Shown: one piece after another, positions 25,142 to 34,331 of the stretch
Position numbering within the stretch: the stretch's first letter is position 1
Layout: every line of letters begins with the position of its first letter
Source of the DNA: RYN-428 sp035551995
GTDB lineage: Bacteria > Planctomycetota > Phycisphaerae > Tepidisphaerales > Tepidisphaeraceae
Reading direction: 5' to 3'
DNA: 64,000 nt
Assembly: GCA_035551995.1 (NCBI GenBank)
Contig: DASZME010000005.1
Coordinates: 25,668 to 89,667, forward strand
Notes under the pieces: generated by a model
Seen by the model: the letters and a program-made list of their open reading frames with translations, nothing else
Told to the model about the DNA's origin: nothing
Database searches by the model: none
Translations under genes and position numbers: made by a program

Positions 25142-26107
25142 ATGAAATGGAAGAAATGGGCTCCCGCAGTGCTTGCCATCGTGTTGGGCGGTGTCGCCGC
25201 CATGCTGGCGCGAAACATGATGGCCAAGTCGCGGCAGGCGGCCGTCGCTCCGCCGCAGGCCGTGCAGATCGTGACGGCCACGGGGTCGCTCATGGTTGGG
25301 CAGGAGATCAAGCCGGACAACGTCACGCTCACGACCATTCCATCGCCGACGCCGCCGCCCGACGCATTTACCAATACCAACGACGTGGTTGGGCATGTGC
25401 TGACGGCTTCGCTGATCAAGGGCCAGAACGTCGTCGCCGGAAACCTGGCGCCGACGGGCGTGGCGGCGGGGCTTCAGTCGCTGATACCCGCCGGCAAAAG
25501 AGCGCTCACAATCAACGTCGATGAAGGCAACGCCCAGGCGGGCATGCTGCTGCCCGGCTGCCGGATCGATATCCTGGTGACCATCGCCAACGGCAGGGGC
25601 AGCCTGACGCGGCCCATCGTCACAAACGCCCTTATTCAGGCGACCGGCGTGCGCCTGACCTCGGCCCGTCCCGAAGAGGGCAAGGAGCCGGGCCCGTATC
25701 ACACGCTGACGTTGATCGTCACGCTTCACGAGGCGGAACTGATCGAGCTTGCCAGCAGCAACTCCAAACTCCGGATGCTGTTGCGCGGAACGCACAAACC
25801 AGCCCCCGGCGAAGATGACGATACCGACGCCGACGACGTCGTCACCGTGGCCGATCTGATCGGATCGGATAGCTCCACTTCCAACAAGGCGCCCGTCGCG
25901 ATGGCCTCGGATACCACCCCGACCACCATGCCGTCGGATCGGCCGGCGCCGCGGCCGAAGTGGACGGTCGAGTTGATCAAAGGCGCCGGCAGTTCGCCGG
26001 TCCGGGTCGATTTCGATATGCCCCGGGAAAAGCCAATCATGGTGGACACCGACAAGGATGCGCGCGACCCGGCGATTCCCGGCGCCGAGGAGCGGCCGGA
26101 ACGATAA
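25142..26107 (+). CDS. cpaB: Flp pilus assembly protein CpaB/RcpC
   Basis: 321-aa inner-membrane-anchored periplasmic protein. One N-terminal TM (APAVLAIVLGGVAAML) precedes a SAF-type domain (LMVGQEIKPDNVTLTTI, SLIKGQNVVAGNL) and the RcpC region (GKRALTINVDEGNAQAGMLL, GCRIDILVT). CpaB links the secretin to the inner membrane complex. The C-terminal 90 residues are Asp/Thr/Pro-rich and probably disordered. Confidence 0.92.
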   Translation: MKWKKWAPAVLAIVLGGVAAMLARNMMAKSRQAAVAPPQAVQIVTATGSLMVGQEIKPDNVTLTTIPSPTPPPDAFTNTNDVVGHVLTASLIKGQNVVAGNLAPTGVAAGLQSLIPAGKRALTINVDEGNAQAGMLLPGCRIDILVTIANGRGSLTRPIVTNALIQATGVRLTSARPEEGKEPGPYHTLTLIVTLHEAELIELASSNSKLRMLLRGTHKPAPGEDDDTDADDVVTVADLIGSDSSTSNKAPVAMASDTTPTTMPSDRPAPRPKWTVELIKGAGSSPVRVDFDMPREKPIMVDTDKDARDPAIPGAEERPER

Positions 26108-26190
26108 TCACGGTAAACCGTCAACGAACAAGACCAGCGGCGACGACCAAACGACTTGGATTCAGGAACACGCGACACGAGGCCTATCAC

Positions 26191-28074
26191 ATGAACACTG
26201 AAATTCACAAGAACCAGCGGCATCGCGGATCTTCACGGAAAGCGGCCATCAATATGATCAAAGTTGCGGCGTGGGCCGTGATCGCCGGCGGAATTTTCGC
26301 CACGCCGGCGCGGTCGCAGGTCGAACCGGACAAAGGTCCGTCGGACGAATCGGTGGCGGCGGTCGATACGGCTCCCGTGCCGCAACCCGCGCCGACCGGC
26401 CCGGCGGTCGCCAACCCCGAACCCGTAAAACCCACCACGCCCAATGTGGCGCCGGTCGTGCCGTCGGCGACATCGCCGGCCGTGCCCGACCCGGAAGTGG
26501 TTAAGCCGACGACGCCGCAAGTGCTCGTTCCCAAGCCCGCGACAACGGCGCCGGCGTCTCCGGAAGTGGCCGTGCCGCAGCCCACCGACGTAAAGCCGGC
26601 GACGACGCAGCCTGTCGTCGCCAAGCCGACCGGGGGCGATTCGGCTCCGACCTGGCCCGCCGGCGCTCAACCGGGCGCCAAGCCCGCGGCCGATTCGGTA
26701 TCCATCATCGCCAACGGGCTAAGCCCGGCCGGCGACATTACGCTTATGATGAACAAGAGCGTGGTGCTGACGACCAAGGTTCCTTACAAGCGCGTCAGCA
26801 TCGCGCAGCCCGACGTGGCCGACGTGAATCTGGTCGGGCCTTCGGAAGTGCTGCTGACGGCAAAGCGGCCGGGAACCACGCAGTTGATCCTCTGGGACGA
26901 TCAGGACCGTTCGCAAATCGTAGACGTGCTGGTAAACTTTGATCTGCGGGCATTGGAAACCCAGATCAAGACGATGTTCCCCAAGGCCGCGATACGCGCC
27001 GAGAGCGCCAACGGCGCCATCATCCTTCGCGGTCATGTGCCTGACCTGCATACGGCGCAGCAGGCGGTCGCCATCGCCGCGCCATACGGAGCGGCGGGGG
27101 GCGGCCCGGCGGGCGTCCTGAATTTCCTGGAAATCTCCGGCGGCCAGCAGGTCGTTCTTCAGGTGCGGTTTGCCGAGGTGTCCCGCTCGGTCTCCCAAAA
27201 TCTCGGCTTCAACGCGTTCGTGACCGACGGGAAGTTTAACCTCGGATTCCAGAACGGCCCAGGCGGCGCGCCGATCGGCGCTCTGGCGACCGGCGCAACC
27301 GCCGGCGTGCCTGCCGTCCCGATCTTCGGCAGCGCCAAGACGGGCGCGGCCAGTTTCGAGTTCTTCATCAACGCGCTGCGCAGCAACAGCCTGCTTCGCA
27401 TCCTCGCCGAGCCGAATCTCACCGCCATCAGCGGCGAAAAAGCCAGCTTCCTGGCCGGCGGTGAATTCCCCATCCCGGTTCCGCAGGCCGGTTCCGGCGG
27501 GACGACAATTACCATCGAATATAAAACCTACGGCATCAAGCTGAATTTCACGCCCACCGTCCTGGGCGACGGCCGGGTGCTGCTCCATTGCACGCCGGAA
27601 GTCAGCGAATTGGATTACACCGATTCGGTGACGCTGAACGGTTACGTGATTCCCGGATTGACGACGCGAAACGTCGATACCACCGTGGAACTGGCCGACG
27701 GGCAGACGTTCGCGCTGGCCGGCCTGCTTCAGAATCAGATCAAGGCGAGCAAAAACATAACGCCGTTGCTGGGCGACATGCCGGTTCTCGGAGCGCTGTT
27801 CCGGTCCGTGCAGTATTCGCGAAGCGAAACGGAACTGGTTGTTTTGGTGACGCCGCGATTGGTCGAAGGACTGAATCCCGGGCAAGTGCCCAAGCTTCCC
27901 GGCGAATTCTGGCGCGACCCGACCGAAGCTCAGCTCTTTCTCGGCGCCGATCTGGGCGGCCCCGCGCCCGACATCCGACACGCGCCGGCCATTCGGTCCG
28001 ACAAGTTCTACGGACCCACGGGCTTTCATCCCGCTCCCGTCACGGCGACTCCCGCCGCGACCAAGAACGAATGA
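26191..28074 (+). CDS. cpaC: CpaC/RcpA secretin
   Basis: 627-aa outer-membrane secretin from the ATG at 26191 (MNTEIHKNQ); the ORF extends upstream without support. A signal peptide (to about residue 43) is followed by a Pro/Thr/Val-rich linker of about 130 residues containing repeats such as PEPVKPTTPNVAP, PEVVKPTTPQVLV and PTDVKPATTQPVV. Then come the pilus N-domain (VSIAQPDVADVNLVGPSEVL), a BON-like module and the secretin core (LRILAEPNLTAISGEKASFL, TVELADGQTFALAGLLQNQI). It would form the exit pore for the Flp pilus. The long linker is unusual among CpaC proteins. Confidence 0.93.
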   Translation: MNTEIHKNQRHRGSSRKAAINMIKVAAWAVIAGGIFATPARSQVEPDKGPSDESVAAVDTAPVPQPAPTGPAVANPEPVKPTTPNVAPVVPSATSPAVPDPEVVKPTTPQVLVPKPATTAPASPEVAVPQPTDVKPATTQPVVAKPTGGDSAPTWPAGAQPGAKPAADSVSIIANGLSPAGDITLMMNKSVVLTTKVPYKRVSIAQPDVADVNLVGPSEVLLTAKRPGTTQLILWDDQDRSQIVDVLVNFDLRALETQIKTMFPKAAIRAESANGAIILRGHVPDLHTAQQAVAIAAPYGAAGGGPAGVLNFLEISGGQQVVLQVRFAEVSRSVSQNLGFNAFVTDGKFNLGFQNGPGGAPIGALATGATAGVPAVPIFGSAKTGAASFEFFINALRSNSLLRILAEPNLTAISGEKASFLAGGEFPIPVPQAGSGGTTITIEYKTYGIKLNFTPTVLGDGRVLLHCTPEVSELDYTDSVTLNGYVIPGLTTRNVDTTVELADGQTFALAGLLQNQIKASKNITPLLGDMPVLGALFRSVQYSRSETELVVLVTPRLVEGLNPGQVPKLPGEFWRDPTEAQLFLGADLGGPAPDIRHAPAIRSDKFYGPTGFHPAPVTATPAATKNE

Positions 28075-28123
28075 CCGGTCGAACACAGCGTTCGATTTGT
28101 GTAGTCAGCCAGTCGGAGCATCC

Positions 28124-29254
28124 ATGTACGTTTCATTGAACTGTGTGATCATCGACGGCGACGCGGCCAACCGCCAGGAGCTTGCGATCTTTCTCGGCAA
28201 GTTCGGCGTGCACGTCGTCGCCCAACTTGCGACGTGCGACTCGCTGGCGGCGATGCTGAGCCGCTCCGACGCTCCGCAGCTGGTTCTGCTCAATCTCGAT
28301 CCCAATACGCAGGAGACCCTTCGCCGGATCGGGCATCTGCCGCGGCAGCATCCGTCGATCAGCTTCTTCGTGATGTCGCAGGTGCTCGACGCCAACATCC
28401 TCATGGAGGCCATGCACCTTGGCGTGCGAGAATTTATCCCGCTCCCGATGAGCGAGGAAAAACTGACCGGCGCCATCGAGCGCGTCGCCCAAAGCTTCGG
28501 CATGGGCAAGAAAGCGAAAATCATCCACGTGATCCCAACCATCGGCGGATGCGGATCGACGACGATCGCCTGCAATGTCGCCGCCTCGCTCGCCAAGACC
28601 GGCGCAAAGACCCTGCTGCTCGACCTGGACTTGATTCGCGGCGGCGTCGGCGGATATTTCGACGTGCGGCCCCGCTACACCATCGCCGACGTGATGGAAT
28701 CGGCCGAGAAACTCGACAAGCAACTTCTCGACAACGCCCTCACCATGCACCAGGGAAGCGGGCTGGCGATTCTCGCCCGGCCCGATCTTCCCGAAGACAC
28801 GCAGCGCGTCAGTCAGCCCGGCTTAAACCGGTTGATGGGCGTCCTTGGCCGCGTATTCGATTATGTCGTGATCGATTCGATGATGAGCATCGACCCGCTC
28901 TACGCGACGGCGATCGCCGCTTCCGACGTGAACCTGTTGATCATGCAGCTCAACGTTCCCAGCGCCAAAAACTCCGAGCGCTTCGTCGGCGTGCTGCGGC
29001 GAATGGGAGTCGAAGCCAACCGGATTCGCCTCGTGGTCAACCGTTACGTGAAAAAGGGATGCGACATCGAGCCTGAAGAGGTTGAACGATCGCTGGGGCT
29101 GAAGATTTCGTGGCTGGTGCCGAACGATTTTAAGAACGCGATCGCGGCGATCAACTTTGGAGAACCGGTTGTATTGCGGGCACCGAAATCGGAAATGAGC
29201 GTGAGCCTGTGCGGACTTGCCGCAAGCATCAGCGGCAAGCCGATGAATGTTTAA
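28124..29254 (+). CDS. cpaE: CpaE/TadZ-like pilus-localisation ATPase
   Basis: 376-aa protein from the ATG at 28124 with GGAG upstream. It has an N-terminal receiver-like domain (IIDGDAANRQELAIFLGKFG), then a MinD/ParA-like domain. The P-loop reads IGGCGSTTIACNVAA, lacking both the signature and the P-loop lysines, as is known for many TadZ/CpaE proteins. The switch region LLLDLDLIRGGVGGYF and the C-terminal LVVNRYVKKG are conserved. It localises the Tad machine at the pole or cell site; ATP hydrolysis is doubtful. Confidence 0.88.
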   Translation: MYVSLNCVIIDGDAANRQELAIFLGKFGVHVVAQLATCDSLAAMLSRSDAPQLVLLNLDPNTQETLRRIGHLPRQHPSISFFVMSQVLDANILMEAMHLGVREFIPLPMSEEKLTGAIERVAQSFGMGKKAKIIHVIPTIGGCGSTTIACNVAASLAKTGAKTLLLDLDLIRGGVGGYFDVRPRYTIADVMESAEKLDKQLLDNALTMHQGSGLAILARPDLPEDTQRVSQPGLNRLMGVLGRVFDYVVIDSMMSIDPLYATAIAASDVNLLIMQLNVPSAKNSERFVGVLRRMGVEANRIRLVVNRYVKKGCDIEPEEVERSLGLKISWLVPNDFKNAIAAINFGEPVVLRAPKSEMSVSLCGLAASISGKPMNV

Positions 29255-29419
29255 CCGCCCGAATTGCGTTGGGTTGGTGACTAAGTCGCCGCATGGCGCA
29301 GAGGAACGTCCACGAAGCCGCCGTCACGAAATATCGCGAAATCGCGGAGATGAGCCGCATCGCCCCTGTTCCGGAGCCGATGAATAGAGGGTGGACCGCC
29401 GATCGAGAAGAGTTACACC

Positions 29420-30871
29420 ATGGGCCTGTTTAGCAGTAAAAGCAGTACGTTGACGCCGCCCGCGCCGATGCCCGGCGCGGCGGCGACCGAGGCGCTGAAG
29501 ACGGCGCCCGCGCCGGCCGCTCCCAAGCCGATGACCACCGTCGTCAGCCCTCAGCCGACGCATCTGCCTCCGGCGCCGCAGTCGGAGCGGTCCATCTATC
29601 TTCAGCAGCTCAAGGTTCGTATTCACGGCCAGCTCGTTCAGCGGCTGGACGTCGGCAACCTGCGCGTCTTGCCGCCCGATACCGTGCGAGCGGAAGTCAG
29701 GACGCTGATCCGCGAGCTGTGCCAGTCGGAAAAAGGGCTGATCAACAGCGCCGATCAGGAACGCCTGATGGACGAGGTCATGGATGAGACCTTCGGCCTG
29801 GGCCCGCTGGAAACGCTCCTGAAAGATCCGACGATCAGCGACATCCTGGTAAACCGCTGCGATCGAATCTACGTCGAGCGCAAAGGGAGGATCGAACTGA
29901 GCGAAACGCGTTTTCGCGACAACCAACACCTTCGGCAGATCATCGATCGCATCGTGGGTCTTGTCGGTCGGCGCGTGGACGAAACATGCCCGATGGTCGA
30001 CGCCCGCCTGGCCGACGGAAGCCGCGTAAACGCGATCATTCCCCCGCTGGCCCTCGACGGGCCGGCCATGAGCATTCGCCGATTCGGCAGCAAGCCTTTG
30101 CAGGCGGAAGATCTTGTGCGCGTGGGCGCCTTTCCGTCGGCGGTGATTGATTTTCTCTCGGCCGCGGTGATGGCGCGATGCAACATCATCATCAGCGGCG
30201 GCACGGGTTCGGGAAAAACGACACTATTGAATTGTCTGTCCCGCTATATCCCGCTTGACGAGCGCGTGATCACCATCGAAGACGCCGCCGAACTTCAGCT
30301 TCAGCAGCCGCACGTGGTTCGTCTGGAAACCCGTCCGGCCAACGTCGAAGGCAAAGGCGAAGTCTCCCAGCGCGATCTGATAAAAAACTGTTTGCGTATG
30401 CGTCCCGACCGCGTGGTGATCGGCGAGTGTCGCGGCGGCGAAGCGCTCGACATGCTTCAGGCCATGAACACCGGCCACGACGGCTCGATGACCACCATCC
30501 ACGCCAACAACGCCCGCGATGGCCTGGCGCGTCTTGAAGTGATGGTCATGATGGCCGGCTACGACATTCCGATCCGCGCCCTGCGGCAGCAGATTTCCGC
30601 CGCCGTTCAGCTCGTCGTGCAGGCGCGGCGCATGACCGGCGGACGCCGAAAAGTCATCAGCGTCAGCGAAATCTGCGGCATGGAGGGCGACTCCATCCAG
30701 ATGCACGACCTGTTCGTTTTCGAGCCGACCGGCATCGACAACGACGGACACGCCACCGGCCGGTTTGTCAGCACCGGCATTCGTCCCAAGTGTGCCGAGC
30801 GCATCGAAAATCGCGGCATCAAACTTCCCGGCGAACTGTTTCAACGGCGCGTGATCGATCTGGCGAACTAA
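29420..30871 (+). CDS. cpaF: CpaF/TadA secretion ATPase
   Basis: 483-aa hexameric motor of Tad pilus extension. After a Pro/Ala-rich N-terminus of about 50 residues there is the N-terminal domain and the RecA core: Walker A SGGTGSGKTTLLN, Asp box ITIEDAAELQLQQPHVVRLE, Walker B RPDRVVIGECRGGE and His box TGHDGSMTTIHANN. All motifs are canonical. It begins 166 bp after cpaE and is followed by the two platform proteins. Confidence 0.95.
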   Translation: MGLFSSKSSTLTPPAPMPGAAATEALKTAPAPAAPKPMTTVVSPQPTHLPPAPQSERSIYLQQLKVRIHGQLVQRLDVGNLRVLPPDTVRAEVRTLIRELCQSEKGLINSADQERLMDEVMDETFGLGPLETLLKDPTISDILVNRCDRIYVERKGRIELSETRFRDNQHLRQIIDRIVGLVGRRVDETCPMVDARLADGSRVNAIIPPLALDGPAMSIRRFGSKPLQAEDLVRVGAFPSAVIDFLSAAVMARCNIIISGGTGSGKTTLLNCLSRYIPLDERVITIEDAAELQLQQPHVVRLETRPANVEGKGEVSQRDLIKNCLRMRPDRVVIGECRGGEALDMLQAMNTGHDGSMTTIHANNARDGLARLEVMVMMAGYDIPIRALRQQISAAVQLVVQARRMTGGRRKVISVSEICGMEGDSIQMHDLFVFEPTGIDNDGHATGRFVSTGIRPKCAERIENRGIKLPGELFQRRVIDLAN

Positions 30872-30901
30872 GACGCCCCAAGCGCGTTACTGGAGAATGC
30901 C

Positions 30902-31864
30902 ATGGAAACCATTTTACTGCCGATCATGATCGCGGCCGCCGTCGGCGTGCTCGCGTGGTGGAGCACGGTGATGCTGTCGGCTTTCACCGGCGACCGGCGC
31001 AAAATCACCCAGCGTTTGAGCAATGACGCCCGCCCCGGCGTGGGGGCAAGCCTGGCCAATCTCTCGGTGGTCCTGAAGGAAGAAGGGGGCGACGTCCCCG
31101 CTTTCCTCGCCAAAAAAGCCTACATTCAGACCATTCAGCGAAAGCTTATCCACGCCTTCCCGCAATGGACGCTCCAGCGATTCCTGACTGTCGCCGCGGT
31201 CAGCGCCGTCGTGCCGGCGGTCGTGGCCGGCGCCATCACGCGCAACCTCGCCGTGACCTGCGGCGCCTTCGCCGTCGGCGGCTATCTTCCGATTTACATC
31301 CTGAACTATCTCTGCAGAAGCCGCATCACAAAGATGACCCGCCAGCTTCCTGAAGCCCTGGATTTCCTGTCGCGCGTCATGCGCTCGGGCCACAGCTTGA
31401 GCACCGGGCTACAGATGATGGCCGACGAACTGCCCAAGCCGCTCTCGGTGGAATTCCGCACCGTCTATGACCAGCACAGTCTCGGCCAGTCTTTGGAAGA
31501 CGCTCTGAAGGAAATGTCGGTGCGCATCGACGCGACCGATTTTTCGTTCTTCGTGACGGCCGTGCTGATCCAGCGACAAACCGGCGGCGACCTGTCCGAA
31601 GTGCTCGGCAACATCAGCACCCTGATCCGCCAGCGCATGCGGCTGCACCAAAGCGTCGGCGCCAAGACCGCCGAGGGCAGGCTGACCGGATACATCCTGG
31701 TCGCGTTTCCCGTGATTATGTTCGCGATCTGCTACTACCTGAATCCCGAACTTTACGGCGGATTCGCCAAGAACGAGACCGGCAAAAAACTTCTGGGCAC
31801 CGCCGCGGGGCTGGTGATGACCGGCATCTGGGCCATCCGCAAGATTACGACCGTGAAAGTATGA
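30902..31864 (+). CDS. tadB: TadB inner-membrane platform protein
   Basis: 320-aa T2SF-family protein: N-terminal TM, two central TMs (residues of about 95-135), then the T2SF helical core (LPEALDFLSRVMRSGHSLST, FFVTAVLIQRQTGGDLSEVL) and two C-terminal TMs. It converts CpaF motion into pilus assembly. It starts 30 bp after cpaF. Confidence 0.95.
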   Translation: METILLPIMIAAAVGVLAWWSTVMLSAFTGDRRKITQRLSNDARPGVGASLANLSVVLKEEGGDVPAFLAKKAYIQTIQRKLIHAFPQWTLQRFLTVAAVSAVVPAVVAGAITRNLAVTCGAFAVGGYLPIYILNYLCRSRITKMTRQLPEALDFLSRVMRSGHSLSTGLQMMADELPKPLSVEFRTVYDQHSLGQSLEDALKEMSVRIDATDFSFFVTAVLIQRQTGGDLSEVLGNISTLIRQRMRLHQSVGAKTAEGRLTGYILVAFPVIMFAICYYLNPELYGGFAKNETGKKLLGTAAGLVMTGIWAIRKITTVKV

Positions 31865-31904
31865 GACGAGCGATCGGCAACCGACAACGAGCGGCAAAAA
31901 CATC

Positions 31905-32837
31905 ATGAGCGACGAAATTCTTATCTGCATCTGTATCGCCGGCGTCATCGGATTGCTGGCGTATTTCGCGACGACCTTTTTCGCCGGCCGCGACGACGGC
32001 AAGCTGCGCGATCGCCTGCGCGGCGGCGGGAAATTCGCCGCCACCGCGGCGGTCGTGGCGCAAGAGCAAAAAAACAAAGTTCCATTCAAGGACCTTATCC
32101 AGCGACTGGGATTGCTGGCCGCCGCGCCTTTCATGCCCAAGACGCGGGAAAAACAGTCCGGGCTCAGACAGAGCCTGGCCAGGGCGGGAATCTATAATCC
32201 GTCCGCCTTCAAAGCGATGACCGGCGGAAAAGTGATTTCCATGGCCGTCGGTGTCGGCGTGGGATATGGCATCGGCAGCTGGCAGGATTCGACTTTTCTC
32301 GGCCTGGCGCTGGGCGGTTTGATCGGCTACATGGCGCCGGCGATGTGGCTCAAGAGTAAAATATCGGCCAATCAGCAGGCCCTTACGCATGGCCTGGCCG
32401 ACGCGCTGGATCTCATGGTCGTCTGCGTCGAGGCCGGCCTGACGGTCGATGCCGCCATGCAGCGGGTCGGCGTCGATCTGGCGCTGGCCCACCCCTCGCT
32501 CGCCCGTGAATTAAACATCGCTCACATGGAAACGCGAGTGGGATTGTCCCGCGCCGAATCGCTGAAAAACCTCGGCAGCCGCACCGGCAACCCCGCGCTG
32601 ATTTCGCTGGCGTCGATGCTGATCCAGGCCGACCGGTTCGGAACGTCGATCGCGCAGGCGCTGCGCGTTCACGCCGACACCCTCCGAACCAACCGTCAGT
32701 TTGCCGCCGAGGAGTCGGCTTCCAAGGCCGCCGTCAAGCTGACGTTTCCGCTGGTGCTGTTCATCTTCCCGGCGACCTTCATCGTGCTGGCCGGACCGAC
32801 GGCCGTGCAGGTGATGAACAGCGATTTGATGAAATAA
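31905..32837 (+). CDS. tadC: TadC inner-membrane platform protein
   Basis: 310-aa second T2SF protein, paired with TadB. It shows the N-terminal TM (ILICICIAGVIGLLAYFATT), TM pair, DALDLMVVCVEAGLTVDAAM, LASMLIQADRFGTSIAQALR and C-terminal TM (FPLVLFIFPATFIVLAGP). It lies 40 bp downstream of tadB. Confidence 0.95.
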   Translation: MSDEILICICIAGVIGLLAYFATTFFAGRDDGKLRDRLRGGGKFAATAAVVAQEQKNKVPFKDLIQRLGLLAAAPFMPKTREKQSGLRQSLARAGIYNPSAFKAMTGGKVISMAVGVGVGYGIGSWQDSTFLGLALGGLIGYMAPAMWLKSKISANQQALTHGLADALDLMVVCVEAGLTVDAAMQRVGVDLALAHPSLARELNIAHMETRVGLSRAESLKNLGSRTGNPALISLASMLIQADRFGTSIAQALRVHADTLRTNRQFAAEESASKAAVKLTFPLVLFIFPATFIVLAGPTAVQVMNSDLMK

Positions 32838-32898
32838 CGACGATCGATTAACGCCCGCCGCCAGGCGGCCGACAAAGAGAGAGAAACGGAGACGCACT

Positions 32899-33441
32899 AT
32901 GAACACCGGACACAAACTTCAATGGCTTCTGGGAATCGCCGCCGGCGCCGCGATGCTGGCCTTTGCCGCCGGCTGCGAATCTCAGCCGCGCGACGCGGTG
33001 GTTCACGGCGAAGACTTCATCCCCGACGACGCCGCTCGCTCCGTCCGCGAGTTCGTCAACATGGAGGCCGCCAACAGCGCCCGCGCCGACGCGACGCTGC
33101 GCCTGTACCACTTCGACAACGGCATCCTCAACTCGCTCGGCGAAGACCGCCTTGACATGATCCTTCGCAACGGCGACGCCAACAACCCGCTGGTGATCTA
33201 CCTTGATCTTCCGGCCGACGACCCCGACAACACGCGCCGCCAGACCGCCGTCAACGCCTATCTCAAGGATCGCGGCCTCACCGACGAGCAGATTGAGTTC
33301 AAGGCCGGCCCCAATCCGAACGTGAACAGCTTCGCCGCCCCCTTGCTGGCCGGACAGGCCGCCGGACCAAGCGGTCCGTCGTCCGCGTCGGCTAGCGCCG
33401 CTCCCGCGCCCACCGGCGGAAGCGCTTCTTCCGCCCATTGA
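32899..33441 (+). CDS. Tad-locus lipoprotein, CpaD/TadD position
   Basis: 180-aa predicted lipoprotein: signal with lipobox AFAAGCESQ, a globular region (DNGILNSLGEDRLDMILRNG and LVIYLDLPADDPDNTRRQTA) and a Ser/Ala/Pro-rich tail. The central part, with a 'GEDRLDMILRN...YL' pattern, could correspond to CpaD-type secretin-assisting lipoproteins, but the resemblance is weak. Its position 61 bp after tadC makes a Tad role likely. Confidence 0.7.
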   Translation: MNTGHKLQWLLGIAAGAAMLAFAAGCESQPRDAVVHGEDFIPDDAARSVREFVNMEAANSARADATLRLYHFDNGILNSLGEDRLDMILRNGDANNPLVIYLDLPADDPDNTRRQTAVNAYLKDRGLTDEQIEFKAGPNPNVNSFAAPLLAGQAAGPSGPSSASASAAPAPTGGSASSAH

Positions 33442-33530
33442 TCGGACGCCGCCGATTCATCTTCCGCCGCATTCTTCCGGATGGGAGAACAGCGCGGCGG
33501 TTTCCGCCTCACCGGGGCAGGTCCCAGACC

Positions 33531-33566
33531 TGTCCCGGTTGTGCTATTTGTCCCGGGTGTGCTATT
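33531..33566 (+). repeat. Two tandem 18-bp repeats
   Basis: TGTCCCGGTTGTGCTATT is followed at once by a copy with one mismatch, in the 257-bp gap before the siroheme gene. This may be slippage; no function is apparent. Confidence 0.6.
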
Positions 33567-33698
33567 CGCACGACGCCGGGAAGAACGTTCCGCCACGTCG
33601 CAGCGTACTCGATTCGCGCGGGCCCGCGCCGAGCAGCGCTCGCCCGTCTCGCATTTCGATAGATTCCCGATGGCGCCGGCCTTAGAATCGTCTGGCTC

Positions 33699-34331
33699 GT
33701 GAGTCATTCGTTTCCAATATTGCTCGACGTGACGGATCGGCCGATCGTGATCGTCGGTGGCGGCCATGTGGCAGCGCGCAAGGCGCTGGCGCTCATCGCC
33801 GCCGGGGCTGTGCGAATCCGTTGCATATCGCCGGAGTTCGTCGATGATTTCCCGGCCGCGGTCGAGCGAATCGGCGAGGAATATTCGGATCGGCGCCTGG
33901 AGGGCGCCGGTCTGGTTTTTGCCGCGACCAATCGCCCGGAAGTGAACGGCGCGGTCGTTCGAGACGCCCGGCGGCGCGGAATTATCGTGAACCGCGCCGA
34001 CGGGGACGAATCCGATCCGGGCGATTTTTCCACGCCGGCCAAATTTCAGGACGGACCGGTTATCGTCGCTGTTTCCGCCGGCAGCGCGGCCCTGGCGGCG
34101 GCGGTTCGGGATCGCATCGCCCGCACGCTTGACCGGCGATTCGCGGAGATGGCCGGGGCGATGCAGTCGCTTCGCCCGGAAATTAAAGCGTCCAAACTTT
34201 CTCCGGCGCGGCGAGCGGATGTTTTTCGCGCCCTGGCCGGCGACGAGGCGATGGCCGCCCTCAGCTCCGGCGGAATCGAAAGTTTGCGAGCCTGGCTTTT
34301 ACGGCTCTACCCGGAAATCAAACATGGGTGA
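33699..34331 (+). CDS. Precorrin-2 dehydrogenase/sirohydrochlorin ferrochelatase (CysG N-domain/Met8p type)
   Basis: 210-aa protein with a GTG start at 33699. A Rossmann NAD site PIVIVGGGHVAARKAL is followed by LVFAATNRPEVNG and the siroheme-synthase motif VNRADGDESDPGDFSTPAKF, with the dimerisation region behind. It oxidises precorrin-2 and inserts iron to make siroheme. Its stop overlaps the next start by 8 bp. No uroporphyrinogen methylase domain is fused. Confidence 0.9.
   Translation: MSHSFPILLDVTDRPIVIVGGGHVAARKALALIAAGAVRIRCISPEFVDDFPAAVERIGEEYSDRRLEGAGLVFAATNRPEVNGAVVRDARRRGIIVNRADGDESDPGDFSTPAKFQDGPVIVAVSAGSAALAAAVRDRIARTLDRRFAEMAGAMQSLRPEIKASKLSPARRADVFRALAGDEAMAALSSGGIESLRAWLLRLYPEIKHG

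Noticed and set aside
26719..28086. 455-codon minus-strand ORF antisense to the secretin gene
   Set aside because: It is a shadow of cpaC; no start region or family match.
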